Below, one piece after another: positions 8,168 to 16,406 of a stretch of 64,000 nucleotides of DNA. Location of the stretch: the NCBI GenBank assembly GCA_003327455.1, contig QOQU01000003.1, positions 62,001 to 126,000 on the forward strand, written 5' to 3'. Position 1 is the stretch's first letter. Every line of letters begins with the position of its first letter. The notes beneath the pieces were generated by a model. The model saw nothing but the letters and a program-made list of their open reading frames with translations, made no database searches and was not told where the DNA came from. A program made the translations under genes and the position numbers. The DNA is from Anaerolineae bacterium (GTDB taxonomy: Bacteria; Chloroflexota; Anaerolineae; Anaerolineales; UBA4823).

Positions 8168-9892
8168 ATGATGCTGACCAATTCAGAACCAACCGAACAG
8201 ATAGGATATATTGTTGGAGGTGGGTTGCGAGAAAACCTGCGCGCCCGCCTGACCGTGCCGTCCGACCAGGTGCAGGAAGGCAGTTTTGTGACCATCTATA
8301 GCGGAAACTGGACTTTTTATGGCCTGGTAACCAATGTGCAGTTGGGCGCTACCGATCCTCGCTTCGCCGATGAGCAAACCGAGCAGCGTTTTCCACCCGC
8401 CATTGCTCAGTCTTTGCTGGGACAGACTTTATATACTAACATTGAAATCCTCCCGGTTTTGATGTTGGAGCGTGGTCCTGAACCAGGCACAGAGGCCTAT
8501 CGGCGATGGCGAGGAGAGATCGATCAGGGCTTGCGTCCAGAGCCTGGGATCCTGCCGGTTAAAACAGTCCCTACCCACCATGCTCGGGTAAACCTTGCCT
8601 CGGCCGGCGACATCGCCGAGATTTATGGAAGCCCAGAAGATGAGATGAATTTTATTGTGGGTTATACCCGTGAAGCCGGTCACCCCGTGTGTATTAACCT
8701 GGATCGTTTCATCCAGCGTTCGGCGGGGATTTTTGGAGCTACCGGAACCGGTAAGTCCTTTCTCACCCGCTTGCTTCTGGCTGGCTTGATCCAACGCAAT
8801 CGCGCCTCCGTGTTGGTCTTCGATATGCACAACGAATACGGTTTTGATGATATTGCCTCGGATAGTGGCTTAGCGGTCAAGGGGCTGAGAAATGGCTTCC
8901 CGGCGCGAGTGCGGGTAGTCGGTTTGGGGAGGGGCAGTACGATCCGGGGTCAGGCGCCTGATTTTCATCTGGAAATTGCCATGAAAGACATTCGCCCGGC
9001 GGACATAGAACTGTTGAGTGGCGTATTGAATCTGCGCGAGACCACCCCAACCACCTTAGAGGCTCTGGTCAGTTCCTTCGGTGTGGATAGATGGTTCACG
9101 GAGTTTCGCGCCATGCGCAACGGCGCGATGACCGAGGACGAAGAGGGTAAACGAATTCCGGCCGTAGATAGTGTGGCTGCCTGGGCAAATCGAAGTGGTG
9201 TTCATCCAATGGCAGCGGAGAGCCTGCATTCGAAATTGAGCATTCTTTTCCACCGTGATTATATTGTTGAGCAACCGGCTGCGGATGGGATCGGCGAGAT
9301 CGTGCGCCTGTTAGAGCAAGGGCAGCATGTTATCCTCTCGTTTGGAAAGTATGAGCAGGATGTCGATTACCTCTTTGTCTCGAATTTGCTCACCCGCCGC
9401 ATTCGCGAAGCCTGGGAAAGACGAACCGATGCCTATCGCACAACCCAAACAAACGAGCCGCGGCCTCTGTTAATTGTTCTGGAAGAAGCCCATAAGTTGC
9501 TCAACCGCGAATTAGCGAGCCAGACCACCTTTAGCACCATCGCCAGAGAAATGCGTAAATACTATGTCACCCTGCTGATTGTCGATCAGCGCCCATCCCA
9601 GATTTATGATGAGGTGATGTCCCAATTAGGTACACGCATTTCCGGCTGGCTTGGCGATGAAGATGACATTCGGGCTGTGTTAGCCGGACTGGCTGGGCGG
9701 GAAACCTTGCGCGGCATGTTGAGCCACTTACAACCCAAAGAAGAGGTGTTGCTGTTGGGTTGGGGTGTTCCCTTGCCGATCCCCTTGCGCTCTCGCCGCT
9801 ATGATGACCGCTTTTGGCAGGAAATTGGCAGAGGTAAAGTAAGTCCGGCAAGTGTAAAACAGGCTTTACAGGAATTAGGTTTTGATCAGTAG
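8168..9892 (+). CDS. herA: HerA-family DNA translocase/helicase
   Basis: A 574-residue hexameric-type ATPase of the FtsK/HerA superfamily. An N-terminal HAS barrel covers about residues 10-90. Walker A is GATGTGKSF with Lys196; Walker B is LLIVLEEAHKLL near 434-445, the Glu-Glu-Ala-His form typical of HerA; VDQRPSQI and GTRISGWLGDEDD follow as sensor and arginine-finger regions. It would pump DNA through a ring and feed NurA. Start could be ATG 8168 or 8171. It is the last gene of the nurA-HAS-herA operon. Confidence 0.92.
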   Translation: MMLTNSEPTEQIGYIVGGGLRENLRARLTVPSDQVQEGSFVTIYSGNWTFYGLVTNVQLGATDPRFADEQTEQRFPPAIAQSLLGQTLYTNIEILPVLMLERGPEPGTEAYRRWRGEIDQGLRPEPGILPVKTVPTHHARVNLASAGDIAEIYGSPEDEMNFIVGYTREAGHPVCINLDRFIQRSAGIFGATGTGKSFLTRLLLAGLIQRNRASVLVFDMHNEYGFDDIASDSGLAVKGLRNGFPARVRVVGLGRGSTIRGQAPDFHLEIAMKDIRPADIELLSGVLNLRETTPTTLEALVSSFGVDRWFTEFRAMRNGAMTEDEEGKRIPAVDSVAAWANRSGVHPMAAESLHSKLSILFHRDYIVEQPAADGIGEIVRLLEQGQHVILSFGKYEQDVDYLFVSNLLTRRIREAWERRTDAYRTTQTNEPRPLLIVLEEAHKLLNRELASQTTFSTIAREMRKYYVTLLIVDQRPSQIYDEVMSQLGTRISGWLGDEDDIRAVLAGLAGRETLRGMLSHLQPKEEVLLLGWGVPLPIPLRSRRYDDRFWQEIGRGKVSPASVKQALQELGFDQ

Positions 9893-9922
9893 GAACAATT
9901 TAGAGACGTTTTTTGAAGAAAT

Positions 9923-9951
9923 TTGCAAGAATTTGATTTTTTTGTTATAAT
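9923..9951 (+). promoter_or_regulatory. Promoter upstream of the nucleotidyltransferase gene
   Basis: TTGCAA (9923-9928), 17-bp spacer, TATAAT (9946-9951). The predicted transcript would carry a leader of about 110 nt before ATG 10070. No other element is evident in this interval. Confidence 0.6.
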
Positions 9952-10069
9952 TGGGAAAGTAGCGGATTTGGATTGAGTGGCTTTGAAATTGTCATTCTCC
10001 TCTGCGCCAGTTTCGATCCATACGCTTCTCGCTCTTCCCCGATAAAATTCTGTTTTCAGGAGTTTAGGC

Positions 10070-10861
10070 ATGGCGACAAGTCCAATTGGCATGGGCAATC
10101 AGGATGAAACAGAACGAAAAAAATTTGAGGATGAATTAAAGCGCATCCTGGATGCCAGTCAGAAAGGGGGCTTGCTGTTGCGAGTGATTGGATCACTGGC
10201 GTTCCAAATGCACTGTCCGACCTACGGTTACCTTCAAGCTGCGATGGGACGAGCCTATACGGATATCGACTTTGCCGGCTATCGGGCTCAGGCAAAAGAG
10301 GTTGCCATCCTGATGGCTGGTCTGGGTTACGAGGAAGAGAAAGAGGTCTTTATCGTGAGCGAGGGCGATCGGGCAATCTTTAACAATCCCACCAATGGCT
10401 TGCATGTTGACGTCTTCTATGAGAAATTGGATTTCTGTCATACCATCTATTGGACAGGCAGGTTGGAAGTCGATGCGCCAACTATCCCACTGGCAGAAAT
10501 GCTTTTAGAGAAAATGCAAATTGTCAAGATCAACGAGAAAGACGTCATCGATACGATTATGCTTTTGCTGGAACATCCCTTGGGAGATCATGATCAGGAA
10601 GTGATAAACGTGGCGCGGGTGGCGATGTTATGTGCCAAGGATTGGGGCTTATGGCGAACAACAACCATGAATCTGGACAAGGTGAAGCGTCTTGCGCTGA
10701 CCTATCCTCAATTAACGGATGAACAGAAAGAACACGTTCAACGACAAGTCGATCAAATTCTGGCTCGCCTGGAAGCCGAACCCAAGACGCTTGCCTGGCG
10801 ACTGCGCGCCAGGGTGGGTGATCGGGTGAAATGGTATAAGGATGTTGACGAAGTCCATTGA
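10070..10861 (+). CDS. Nucleotidyltransferase-fold protein
   Basis: A 263-residue protein with the MNT-type nucleotidyltransferase signature: a G-S motif (LRVIGSLAFQ, residues 40-49) followed by the metal-binding D-x-D in GRAYTDIDFAGY (about 62-73) and a further Asp in GLHVDVFYEKL (about 106-116). That triad layout is shared by AbiEii/AbiGii-type toxins, aminoglycoside nucleotidyltransferases and orphan metabolic enzymes. No antitoxin-like partner lies beside it; instead a CBS-domain gene follows 33 nt later. Ribosome-binding site CAGGAG precedes ATG 10070. The nucleotide and acceptor are unknown. Confidence 0.75.
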   Translation: MATSPIGMGNQDETERKKFEDELKRILDASQKGGLLLRVIGSLAFQMHCPTYGYLQAAMGRAYTDIDFAGYRAQAKEVAILMAGLGYEEEKEVFIVSEGDRAIFNNPTNGLHVDVFYEKLDFCHTIYWTGRLEVDAPTIPLAEMLLEKMQIVKINEKDVIDTIMLLLEHPLGDHDQEVINVARVAMLCAKDWGLWRTTTMNLDKVKRLALTYPQLTDEQKEHVQRQVDQILARLEAEPKTLAWRLRARVGDRVKWYKDVDEVH

Positions 10862-10894
10862 TCTATTTGTGTAGGAAATAAGGAGAAATATCCC

Positions 10895-11704
10895 ATGGAA
10901 ACGAAAGTCAGAGATTTCATGCGTCCTGGTGTCTTGACCTGTCGCAAGGAAACCCGCATCGGTCAGGTCGCCGTCATGCTCGATCAACATAAGGTCCACT
11001 CTTTGATGGTTACGGATCGGGATGGTCGAATTATTGGTGTCATTACGGATTTTGACCTTTTAGCTGGAGAGTGGCTTTCGCAAGACCCGGAGAGCCTCAA
11101 TGTCATGAAAAACTTAACCGCCGGAGACTTAATGTCCTCGCCGGTGGCAAGCATCGAAGCAGATGCTCCCATTAAGGAAGCTGCTGATCGAATGATCAAA
11201 GAGGTTATTCGCCGTTTGTTGGTTACAGATCAAGGGAAACCGGTGGGAGTAATTTCTGTTTCGGATATCGTTGCTCACATTGCGGTGTCTGCTCCGATCG
11301 GGCGTGGGCAGGTTGGCGATGTCATGTCGGATGCTTACCTGGTCTGCCGGGATAAAACGCCGATCGCGGCAGCAGCCCGCGCGATGACCAGTACCGGCTG
11401 GCGTTCGGTGCTGGTTGTGGATGCCAAGGGAAGTCCGCTAGGGGTGGTGAGTGGCCTGGATCTATTGCCCTATTGTCTGGATGACGAATGTGGGACGAAG
11501 CTGGTGACCGAAGTGATGCATCCTCCCTTAACCGTATCAATCGATGCTACCTTACAGGAAGCCGCAAACAAAATGATCGAGAGCCATTATCATCGCCTGA
11601 TAGTGGTTGATCCTGAAGACCCCGATGCGATGCCATTGGGGGTTATTTCGTCGTTTGATATTGTCGGTCTGATGGCGCACCCGGATTCGGTGTGGCAAAA
11701 ATAA
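10895..11704 (+). CDS. Four-CBS-domain regulatory protein
   Basis: A 269-residue protein made only of four CBS motifs, i.e. two Bateman modules. Each begins with the same V-x-D-x-M/V-M pattern: VRDFMRPGVLTC, AGDLMSSPVASI, VGDVMSDAYLVC and VTEVMHPPLTVS, and each ends with a G-V-I/V-S/T-x-x-D strand. CBS pairs bind adenosine nucleotides (AMP, ATP, SAM) as energy sensors. With no catalytic domain it must act on a partner; the upstream nucleotidyltransferase-like protein or the downstream dehydrogenase are the positional candidates. ATG follows AAGGAGAAAT. Confidence 0.9.
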   Translation: METKVRDFMRPGVLTCRKETRIGQVAVMLDQHKVHSLMVTDRDGRIIGVITDFDLLAGEWLSQDPESLNVMKNLTAGDLMSSPVASIEADAPIKEAADRMIKEVIRRLLVTDQGKPVGVISVSDIVAHIAVSAPIGRGQVGDVMSDAYLVCRDKTPIAAAARAMTSTGWRSVLVVDAKGSPLGVVSGLDLLPYCLDDECGTKLVTEVMHPPLTVSIDATLQEAANKMIESHYHRLIVVDPEDPDAMPLGVISSFDIVGLMAHPDSVWQK

Positions 11705-11773
11705 AACGTGAAAACGAGGTCTGACCTCTCTGGAGACAGATCTCAAGATTTTAACTAAGAAAAGGAGAGTCTT

Positions 11774-14212
11774 ATGGCAGATTTACCCTCCCATGCTCAA
11801 GTTGTGATTATCGGTGGAGGTGTTGGGGGATGTAGCATTGCCTATCATCTAACCAAAATGGGGTGGAAAGATGTGGTGATTTTGGAACGCCACGAATTGA
11901 CAGCCGGTTCCACCTGGCACTCAGCCGGGTTGGTCGGGCAATTGCGCTCCGATGCCAATCTGACCCGCATGATGTTTTACAGCACCGATTTGTATCGTCA
12001 GCTTAAAGATGAGACTGGGGTTGATCCCGAATGGCATGAGGTCGGTGGAATTCGCCTGGCTTCTTCCCCCGAACGGATGGAGGATCTGAAGCGTTTGGTG
12101 GGAATGGCGCGCTCTTTTGGGATGCAAATGGAATTGATCAGTCCTCAGGAAGCCAAGCGCATGTTCCCCTTAATGAACACAGAGGGTGTGCTCGGTGCGG
12201 CCTATACTCCAACGGATGGCATTATCGATCCTTCTGGCTTAACCCAGGCCCTGGCGGCTGGGGCAAAAATGCGCGGCGCGCAAATTTTCCAAAACACCAA
12301 CGTTGAAGCCATTAAGCTGAAAAATGGGCGTGTTGACGAAGTGGTGACCGATAAGGGCTCAATTAAAACCGAAATTGTGGTCAATGCCGCCGGCCAGTGG
12401 GGTGGTGAGATCGGTAAGATGGTGGGACTCTTCCTACCGGTTGTGCCGATGGCGCACCTTTACATCGTTACCAAACCCATTCCAGGCGTGGAACAGAACA
12501 TGCCTACCCTGCGCGACCCCGATCTTCTGGTCTACTGGCGCCGGGAGACGGGTGGGTTGGTGACCGGTGGGTATGAACGCGATCCAATGCCCTTTGGACT
12601 AAACGGCATTCCGAAAGATTTTAAGTACCAACTGTTGCCTTTTGATATGGATCGCTTCACACCTCTGATGGAAAATTCCATCAAACGTGTGCCGGCAATC
12701 GAAACGGCTGAAATCAAAATGTACTACAACGGGCCCGAAGGCTTTACGCCCGATGGCGAATTTCTGCTTGGACCAACGGCAGTGAAGGGCTTTTGGGTGG
12801 CTTGTGCTTTTTGCGCTCACGGGCTTGCCGGAGCAGGTGGCATTGGCAAGGTGATGGCGGAGTGGATTATCGACGGGCAACCAGAGTATGATGTCTGGCG
12901 GTTGGATGTGCGCCGCTTTGGATCGAATTATGCCAGTCAGAGCTATACCGTCACTCGCACACTGGAAACCTATACTCAATATTATGATATCCATTATCCG
13001 GGCGAGGAGCGTATGAGCGGTCGTCCGCTGCGGCTTTCACCGACTTACTACCGCCTGCGCGATTTAGGCGCTGTCTTCGGTGAGAAGACTGGCTGGGAGC
13101 GTCCGAACTGGTTCAAACCGCATGAAGCCTTAGCCCGCCATGGCCATGAACCGAAAGGCTGGGCGCATCATAACTGGTCACGGGCTATCGGTTATGAACA
13201 CCTCAAAACGCGTGAGATCGCTGGCTTGTTCGATGAGACGTCTTTCAATAAATTCGAGATACGCGGCCCTGGGGCTTTGAAGTTCTTACAATACATGTGC
13301 GCCAACGATATTGATAAGCCCGTTGGAACAGTAATTTATACTCAAATGCTCAACAAGCGCGGCGGGATCGAGTGCGATTTTACCGTTACCCGCATCGCCG
13401 AGGATCGCTTCTGGATCATCACCGGTACTGCTTTTGGGGAGCATGATCTTTCCTGGATCCGCATGAATATGCCAGAAGATGGCTCGGTCATTGTGGAGGA
13501 CATCACTTCTGCTTATGCCTGCATTGGTTTGTGGGGTCCGAAGGCACGGGAAATCCTCCAAAAGGTGACCACCGATGATGTATCCAACGAAAGCTTCCCC
13601 TATATGACTACCAAGAAGATTGCAGTTGGGGATGTACCTTGTCAGGCAATGCGCGTAACCTATGTCGGTGAATTGGGGTGGGAGTTTTATTGCCCAATGG
13701 AATATGGTCAGAGATTGTGGGATGTGCTCTGGGAAGCCGGACGTCCGTTGGGTATGGTGCCGGCTGGCTACAAGGCGATCGATTCGTTGCGCCTCGAGAA
13801 AGGGTATCGCTATTGGGCAAGTGAGACGACGCCCGATTACACCCCCTATGAGGCTGGCCTTGGTTTTGCCGTCAAGCTGGACAAGGGTGATTTTCTCGGA
13901 CGGGAAGCGCTGCTGAAACAGAAAGCCGAAGGTCTGAAGCGCAAACTGTGTTGTATCGTTTTGGATGATGATCGCACCATTGCCCTGGGTAAGGAACCCA
14001 TCCGCCCAGAAGGGAAAGAAGAAATTATTGGTTGGGTCTCCTCAGGTGGCTATGGTTATTCGGTAAAGAAGAGCATCGTTTATGCCTATCTGCCCATCGA
14101 ATATACCAAGATCGGCACGCGTCTGGAAATTGAATTCTTTGGCGAAAGTGTCGGTGCAGAGGTTGTCAAAGAGCCGCTCTGGGATCCGAAAGGTGAGCGC
14201 ATTCGGTGCTAA
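11774..14212 (+). CDS. Dimethylglycine/sarcosine dehydrogenase-like FAD-GcvT protein
   Basis: An 812-residue two-part enzyme. Residues 1-~390 are a DAO-type FAD domain: dinucleotide fold VVIIGGGVGGCSIAYHL, then AGSTWHSAGL with His49 at the position that covalently binds FAD in DMGDH and SARDH. Residues ~430-812 are GCV_T plus GCV_T_C (GELGWEFYCP, GLGFAVKLDKGDF), which bind tetrahydrofolate and capture the methyl carbon as methylene-THF. Length and layout match DMGDH. Electrons should pass to ETF, encoded immediately downstream. Exact substrate (dimethylglycine, sarcosine or a related methylamine) is not decided by sequence. Confidence 0.9.
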   Translation: MADLPSHAQVVIIGGGVGGCSIAYHLTKMGWKDVVILERHELTAGSTWHSAGLVGQLRSDANLTRMMFYSTDLYRQLKDETGVDPEWHEVGGIRLASSPERMEDLKRLVGMARSFGMQMELISPQEAKRMFPLMNTEGVLGAAYTPTDGIIDPSGLTQALAAGAKMRGAQIFQNTNVEAIKLKNGRVDEVVTDKGSIKTEIVVNAAGQWGGEIGKMVGLFLPVVPMAHLYIVTKPIPGVEQNMPTLRDPDLLVYWRRETGGLVTGGYERDPMPFGLNGIPKDFKYQLLPFDMDRFTPLMENSIKRVPAIETAEIKMYYNGPEGFTPDGEFLLGPTAVKGFWVACAFCAHGLAGAGGIGKVMAEWIIDGQPEYDVWRLDVRRFGSNYASQSYTVTRTLETYTQYYDIHYPGEERMSGRPLRLSPTYYRLRDLGAVFGEKTGWERPNWFKPHEALARHGHEPKGWAHHNWSRAIGYEHLKTREIAGLFDETSFNKFEIRGPGALKFLQYMCANDIDKPVGTVIYTQMLNKRGGIECDFTVTRIAEDRFWIITGTAFGEHDLSWIRMNMPEDGSVIVEDITSAYACIGLWGPKAREILQKVTTDDVSNESFPYMTTKKIAVGDVPCQAMRVTYVGELGWEFYCPMEYGQRLWDVLWEAGRPLGMVPAGYKAIDSLRLEKGYRYWASETTPDYTPYEAGLGFAVKLDKGDFLGREALLKQKAEGLKRKLCCIVLDDDRTIALGKEPIRPEGKEEIIGWVSSGGYGYSVKKSIVYAYLPIEYTKIGTRLEIEFFGESVGAEVVKEPLWDPKGERIRC

Positions 14213-14231
14213 GGCTTGAATAGGTGTAATC

Positions 14232-14274
14232 AGGGAGCCGGCAGTGTGGACAGGGACGCCAAAGCTGGCTCCCT
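14232..14274 (+). terminator. Hairpin between the dehydrogenase and etfB
   Basis: An 8-bp perfect stem (AGGGAGCC 14232-14239 with GGCTCCCT 14267-14274) closes a 27-nt loop and is followed by only two further Ts. It may act as a partial terminator or mRNA stabiliser that tunes ETF expression relative to the dehydrogenase. Confidence 0.4.
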
Positions 14275-14317
14275 TTGGGCGTATTGATTTTCGATTAGAA
14301 AGTAAAGGAGGTAAAAA

Positions 14318-15112
14318 TTGAACATTGTGGTTTGTGTCAAACAAGTGCCGGATACGGCGGCAAAGTTGCAGGTGGTTGACTCCCATGTAACGTGGGGAGA
14401 TTCGCCACTCATTGTCAACCCCTGGGATGAATATGCTTACGAAGAAGCCCTGTTGCTTAAGGAGAAATTCGGCGGTAAAGCGACTGCCATCAGCATGGGT
14501 CCTGAAAGCGCGGTCGAAGCGCTCAAGACCTGTCTGGCGGTTGGCTGTGACGAAGCCTATTTGATCTCCGATCCCGCCCTCAAAGGATCAGATGCTTCGG
14601 CGACGGCGCGGACGCTTGCCAAAGCAGTGCAGAAGCTAGGCGATGTTGATCTGGTCTTGTTGGGCAAACAAGCCATCGATGGCGACACCGGTCTGACGGC
14701 TGCCATGCTCGGTCGGCATTTGGGTTGGACGGTTTTGACTCAGGTAATCAAAATCCACGAGATTGACCCGGCTGCCAAAACCATCAAAGTCGAGCGCTTT
14801 ATGGAAGAGGGCCGTCAGGTCTGTTCAGCCAGGCTGCCAGCTGTGGTGAGTGTGATTAAGGGCATTAACGAACCACGCTATCCCTCGTTTATGGGTATCC
14901 GCAAAGCCTCGAAAGCCACCATCCCCACCTGGGGTATCGCCGATTTGGGTATTGATGCTGCTCAGGTTGGGGCTAGCGGGGCTTTTGTCGCCTGGCCGGA
15001 GATTTACCCGATGCCGGTCAAAGAGACCAAAGTTGAGTGGATCGAAGGCAGCAGCCCACAAGAGATTGCCGCCAGGCTGGCAGATAAACTCATAGCCGAG
15101 AAAGTCATCTAG
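14318..15112 (+). CDS. etfB: Electron transfer flavoprotein beta subunit
   Basis: A 264-residue ETF beta subunit. N-terminal MNIVVCVKQVPDTAAKL is the family hallmark, and the segment LLGKQAIDGDTGLTAAMLGRHLGW carries the AMP/FAD-proximal signature. Start is TTG 14318, preceded by a strong AAGGAGGT at 6-nt spacing; no in-frame ATG is better placed. It forms the heterodimer with the alpha subunit encoded 13 nt downstream and should relay electrons from the upstream flavodehydrogenase to the membrane quinone pool; no ETF:quinone oxidoreductase gene is visible here. Confidence 0.95.
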   Translation: MNIVVCVKQVPDTAAKLQVVDSHVTWGDSPLIVNPWDEYAYEEALLLKEKFGGKATAISMGPESAVEALKTCLAVGCDEAYLISDPALKGSDASATARTLAKAVQKLGDVDLVLLGKQAIDGDTGLTAAMLGRHLGWTVLTQVIKIHEIDPAAKTIKVERFMEEGRQVCSARLPAVVSVIKGINEPRYPSFMGIRKASKATIPTWGIADLGIDAAQVGASGAFVAWPEIYPMPVKETKVEWIEGSSPQEIAARLADKLIAEKVI

Positions 15113-15125
15113 AGAGGGTAAAAAC

Positions 15126-16112
15126 ATGGCAAATCAAGTTTGGGTTTACATCGATCAATTTAAAGGTCAGGCGACTCCTTCTGCCTGGGAGGCGATCAGC
15201 GCAGCAAAGATTGTGGCTTCCCAATTGGGCAGCGGCGTGACCGCGCTGGCAATCGGTAGTGGTGTGGAAGGTCTTGCCCAACAGGCTTTCGATTACGGCG
15301 TGGATGAGGTCGTCCTTTGCGATGATGCCAGCCTGTTGGACTTTCGGGTTGAACCGTATGCAGCTGTATTTGCCAAAGTTGTTGGCGAAGGGCGCCCGAA
15401 AGTTGTCATCGGTACTGCCAGCACGCGGGTGCGCGATTTGTTTGCTTATGCCTCGATTGACCTCGAGAGCGGCGTGATCGTCGATGCAACCGGGTTGGAT
15501 GTCAAGGATGGCGGTGTGGTGGTCACTCGCCCGGTTTATGCAGGGAAATTATTGTGCAATGAAATCGCCAAGAAAGGGCAACCTCTCCTGGTCAGTGTGC
15601 GGGTGCGTGCATTTCCTCTACCTCAAGGAGGAGCTGGCAAGAGTGGCAATGTGACCAGGGTTGCGCCGGTGTTGAGCGAAGATCAATTGTCTACCAAAGT
15701 GCTGGACTATGTCGTCGAAGAAGGAGAGGTTTCGGTTGATGGGGCAGCCATCATCGTCTCAGGCGGGCGCGGCGTGAATGGTCCGGAAGGTTTTGAACCC
15801 TTGCGCGCTTTGGCGAAAGTGCTGGGTGGTGCTGTAGGCGCCAGCCGGGCAGCCGTGGATGCGGGTTGGATTCCGTATTCGCATCAGGTTGGTCAGACCG
15901 GCAAAGTGGTCTCCCCAGACCTCTACATCGCCTGTGGTATTTCGGGCGCAGTGCAGCACCAGGCTGGCATGCGCACATCGAAGGTCATCGTAGCGATCAA
16001 CAAGGATAAGGACGCCCCGATCTTTAATCTTGCCAAATATGGGGTGATCGGCGATCTGTTCGAGATTGTCCCGGCTCTGACGGAAGAGTTCAAGAAACGG
16101 CTTGGCAAGTAA
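15126..16112 (+). CDS. etfA: Electron transfer flavoprotein alpha subunit
   Basis: A 328-residue ETF alpha subunit. The C-terminal half holds the FAD-binding signature: SGGRGVNGPEGFEPL, GAVGASRAAVDAGW, then IPYSHQVGQTGKVVSPDLYIACGISGA split over residues ~245-275, and final KYGVIGDLFEIVPAL. It pairs with EtfB. Order dehydrogenase-etfB-etfA suggests a dedicated electron route for methylated-amine oxidation. ATG follows AGAGGGTAAAAAC. An 11-bp terminator closes the operon downstream. Confidence 0.95.
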   Translation: MANQVWVYIDQFKGQATPSAWEAISAAKIVASQLGSGVTALAIGSGVEGLAQQAFDYGVDEVVLCDDASLLDFRVEPYAAVFAKVVGEGRPKVVIGTASTRVRDLFAYASIDLESGVIVDATGLDVKDGGVVVTRPVYAGKLLCNEIAKKGQPLLVSVRVRAFPLPQGGAGKSGNVTRVAPVLSEDQLSTKVLDYVVEEGEVSVDGAAIIVSGGRGVNGPEGFEPLRALAKVLGGAVGASRAAVDAGWIPYSHQVGQTGKVVSPDLYIACGISGAVQHQAGMRTSKVIVAINKDKDAPIFNLAKYGVIGDLFEIVPALTEEFKKRLGK

Positions 16113-16135
16113 AATAAAATAGCGCCGAGAGCAAT

Positions 16136-16173
16136 AAGCCTGTGAGGTGTGCAAGAATCTCACAGGCTTTTTG
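16136..16173 (+). terminator. Intrinsic terminator after etfA
   Basis: An 11-bp perfect stem (16136-16146 with 16159-16169), 12-nt loop, followed by TTTGC. A standard rho-independent terminator for the dehydrogenase-etfBA operon. Confidence 0.8.
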
Positions 16174-16186
16174 CTTGAGTTAATGC

Positions 16187-16206
16187 CTTGTGACAATTGT
16201 CACAAG
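16187..16206 (+). promoter_or_regulatory. CRP/FNR-type operator palindrome
   Basis: A perfect 20-bp palindrome whose core, 16189-16204, reads TGTGACAATTGTCACA, i.e. TGTGA-N6-TCACA, the consensus half-sites and spacing of CRP-family regulators. Its centre is about 65 bp upstream of the start predicted from the promoter at 16227-16255, a plausible activator position. The regulator is not in this window. Confidence 0.7.
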
Positions 16207-16226
16207 ATTAAGATGCGTTAACGCTA

Positions 16227-16255
16227 TTGAAATTTTATTAATAATCTGCTATATT
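16227..16255 (+). promoter_or_regulatory. Promoter of the universal stress protein gene
   Basis: TTGAAA (16227-16232), 17-bp spacer, TATATT (16250-16255). The transcript would begin near 16262 and carry a ~145-nt leader with a 7-bp hairpin at 16271-16277/16288-16294. Confidence 0.65.
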
Positions 16256-16406
16256 AAAATCAGAAAACAGTGCCAGGCCTACAAGGTCCTGGCAGCGCAA
16301 CTCAATCGAACACTCCTTGTACGCCTGGCTAGCTGCCCTTCGTTCAGCAAATGAACGAGATGGTCAAAGTGTAAGCAGGCGTTTTTCATTCCGTAGGAGG
16401 TGTGCG

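Noticed and set aside
15759-16196. 145-residue minus-strand frame over the end of etfA
   Set aside because: It lies almost entirely opposite etfA, has no ribosome-binding site, and runs through the etfA terminator.
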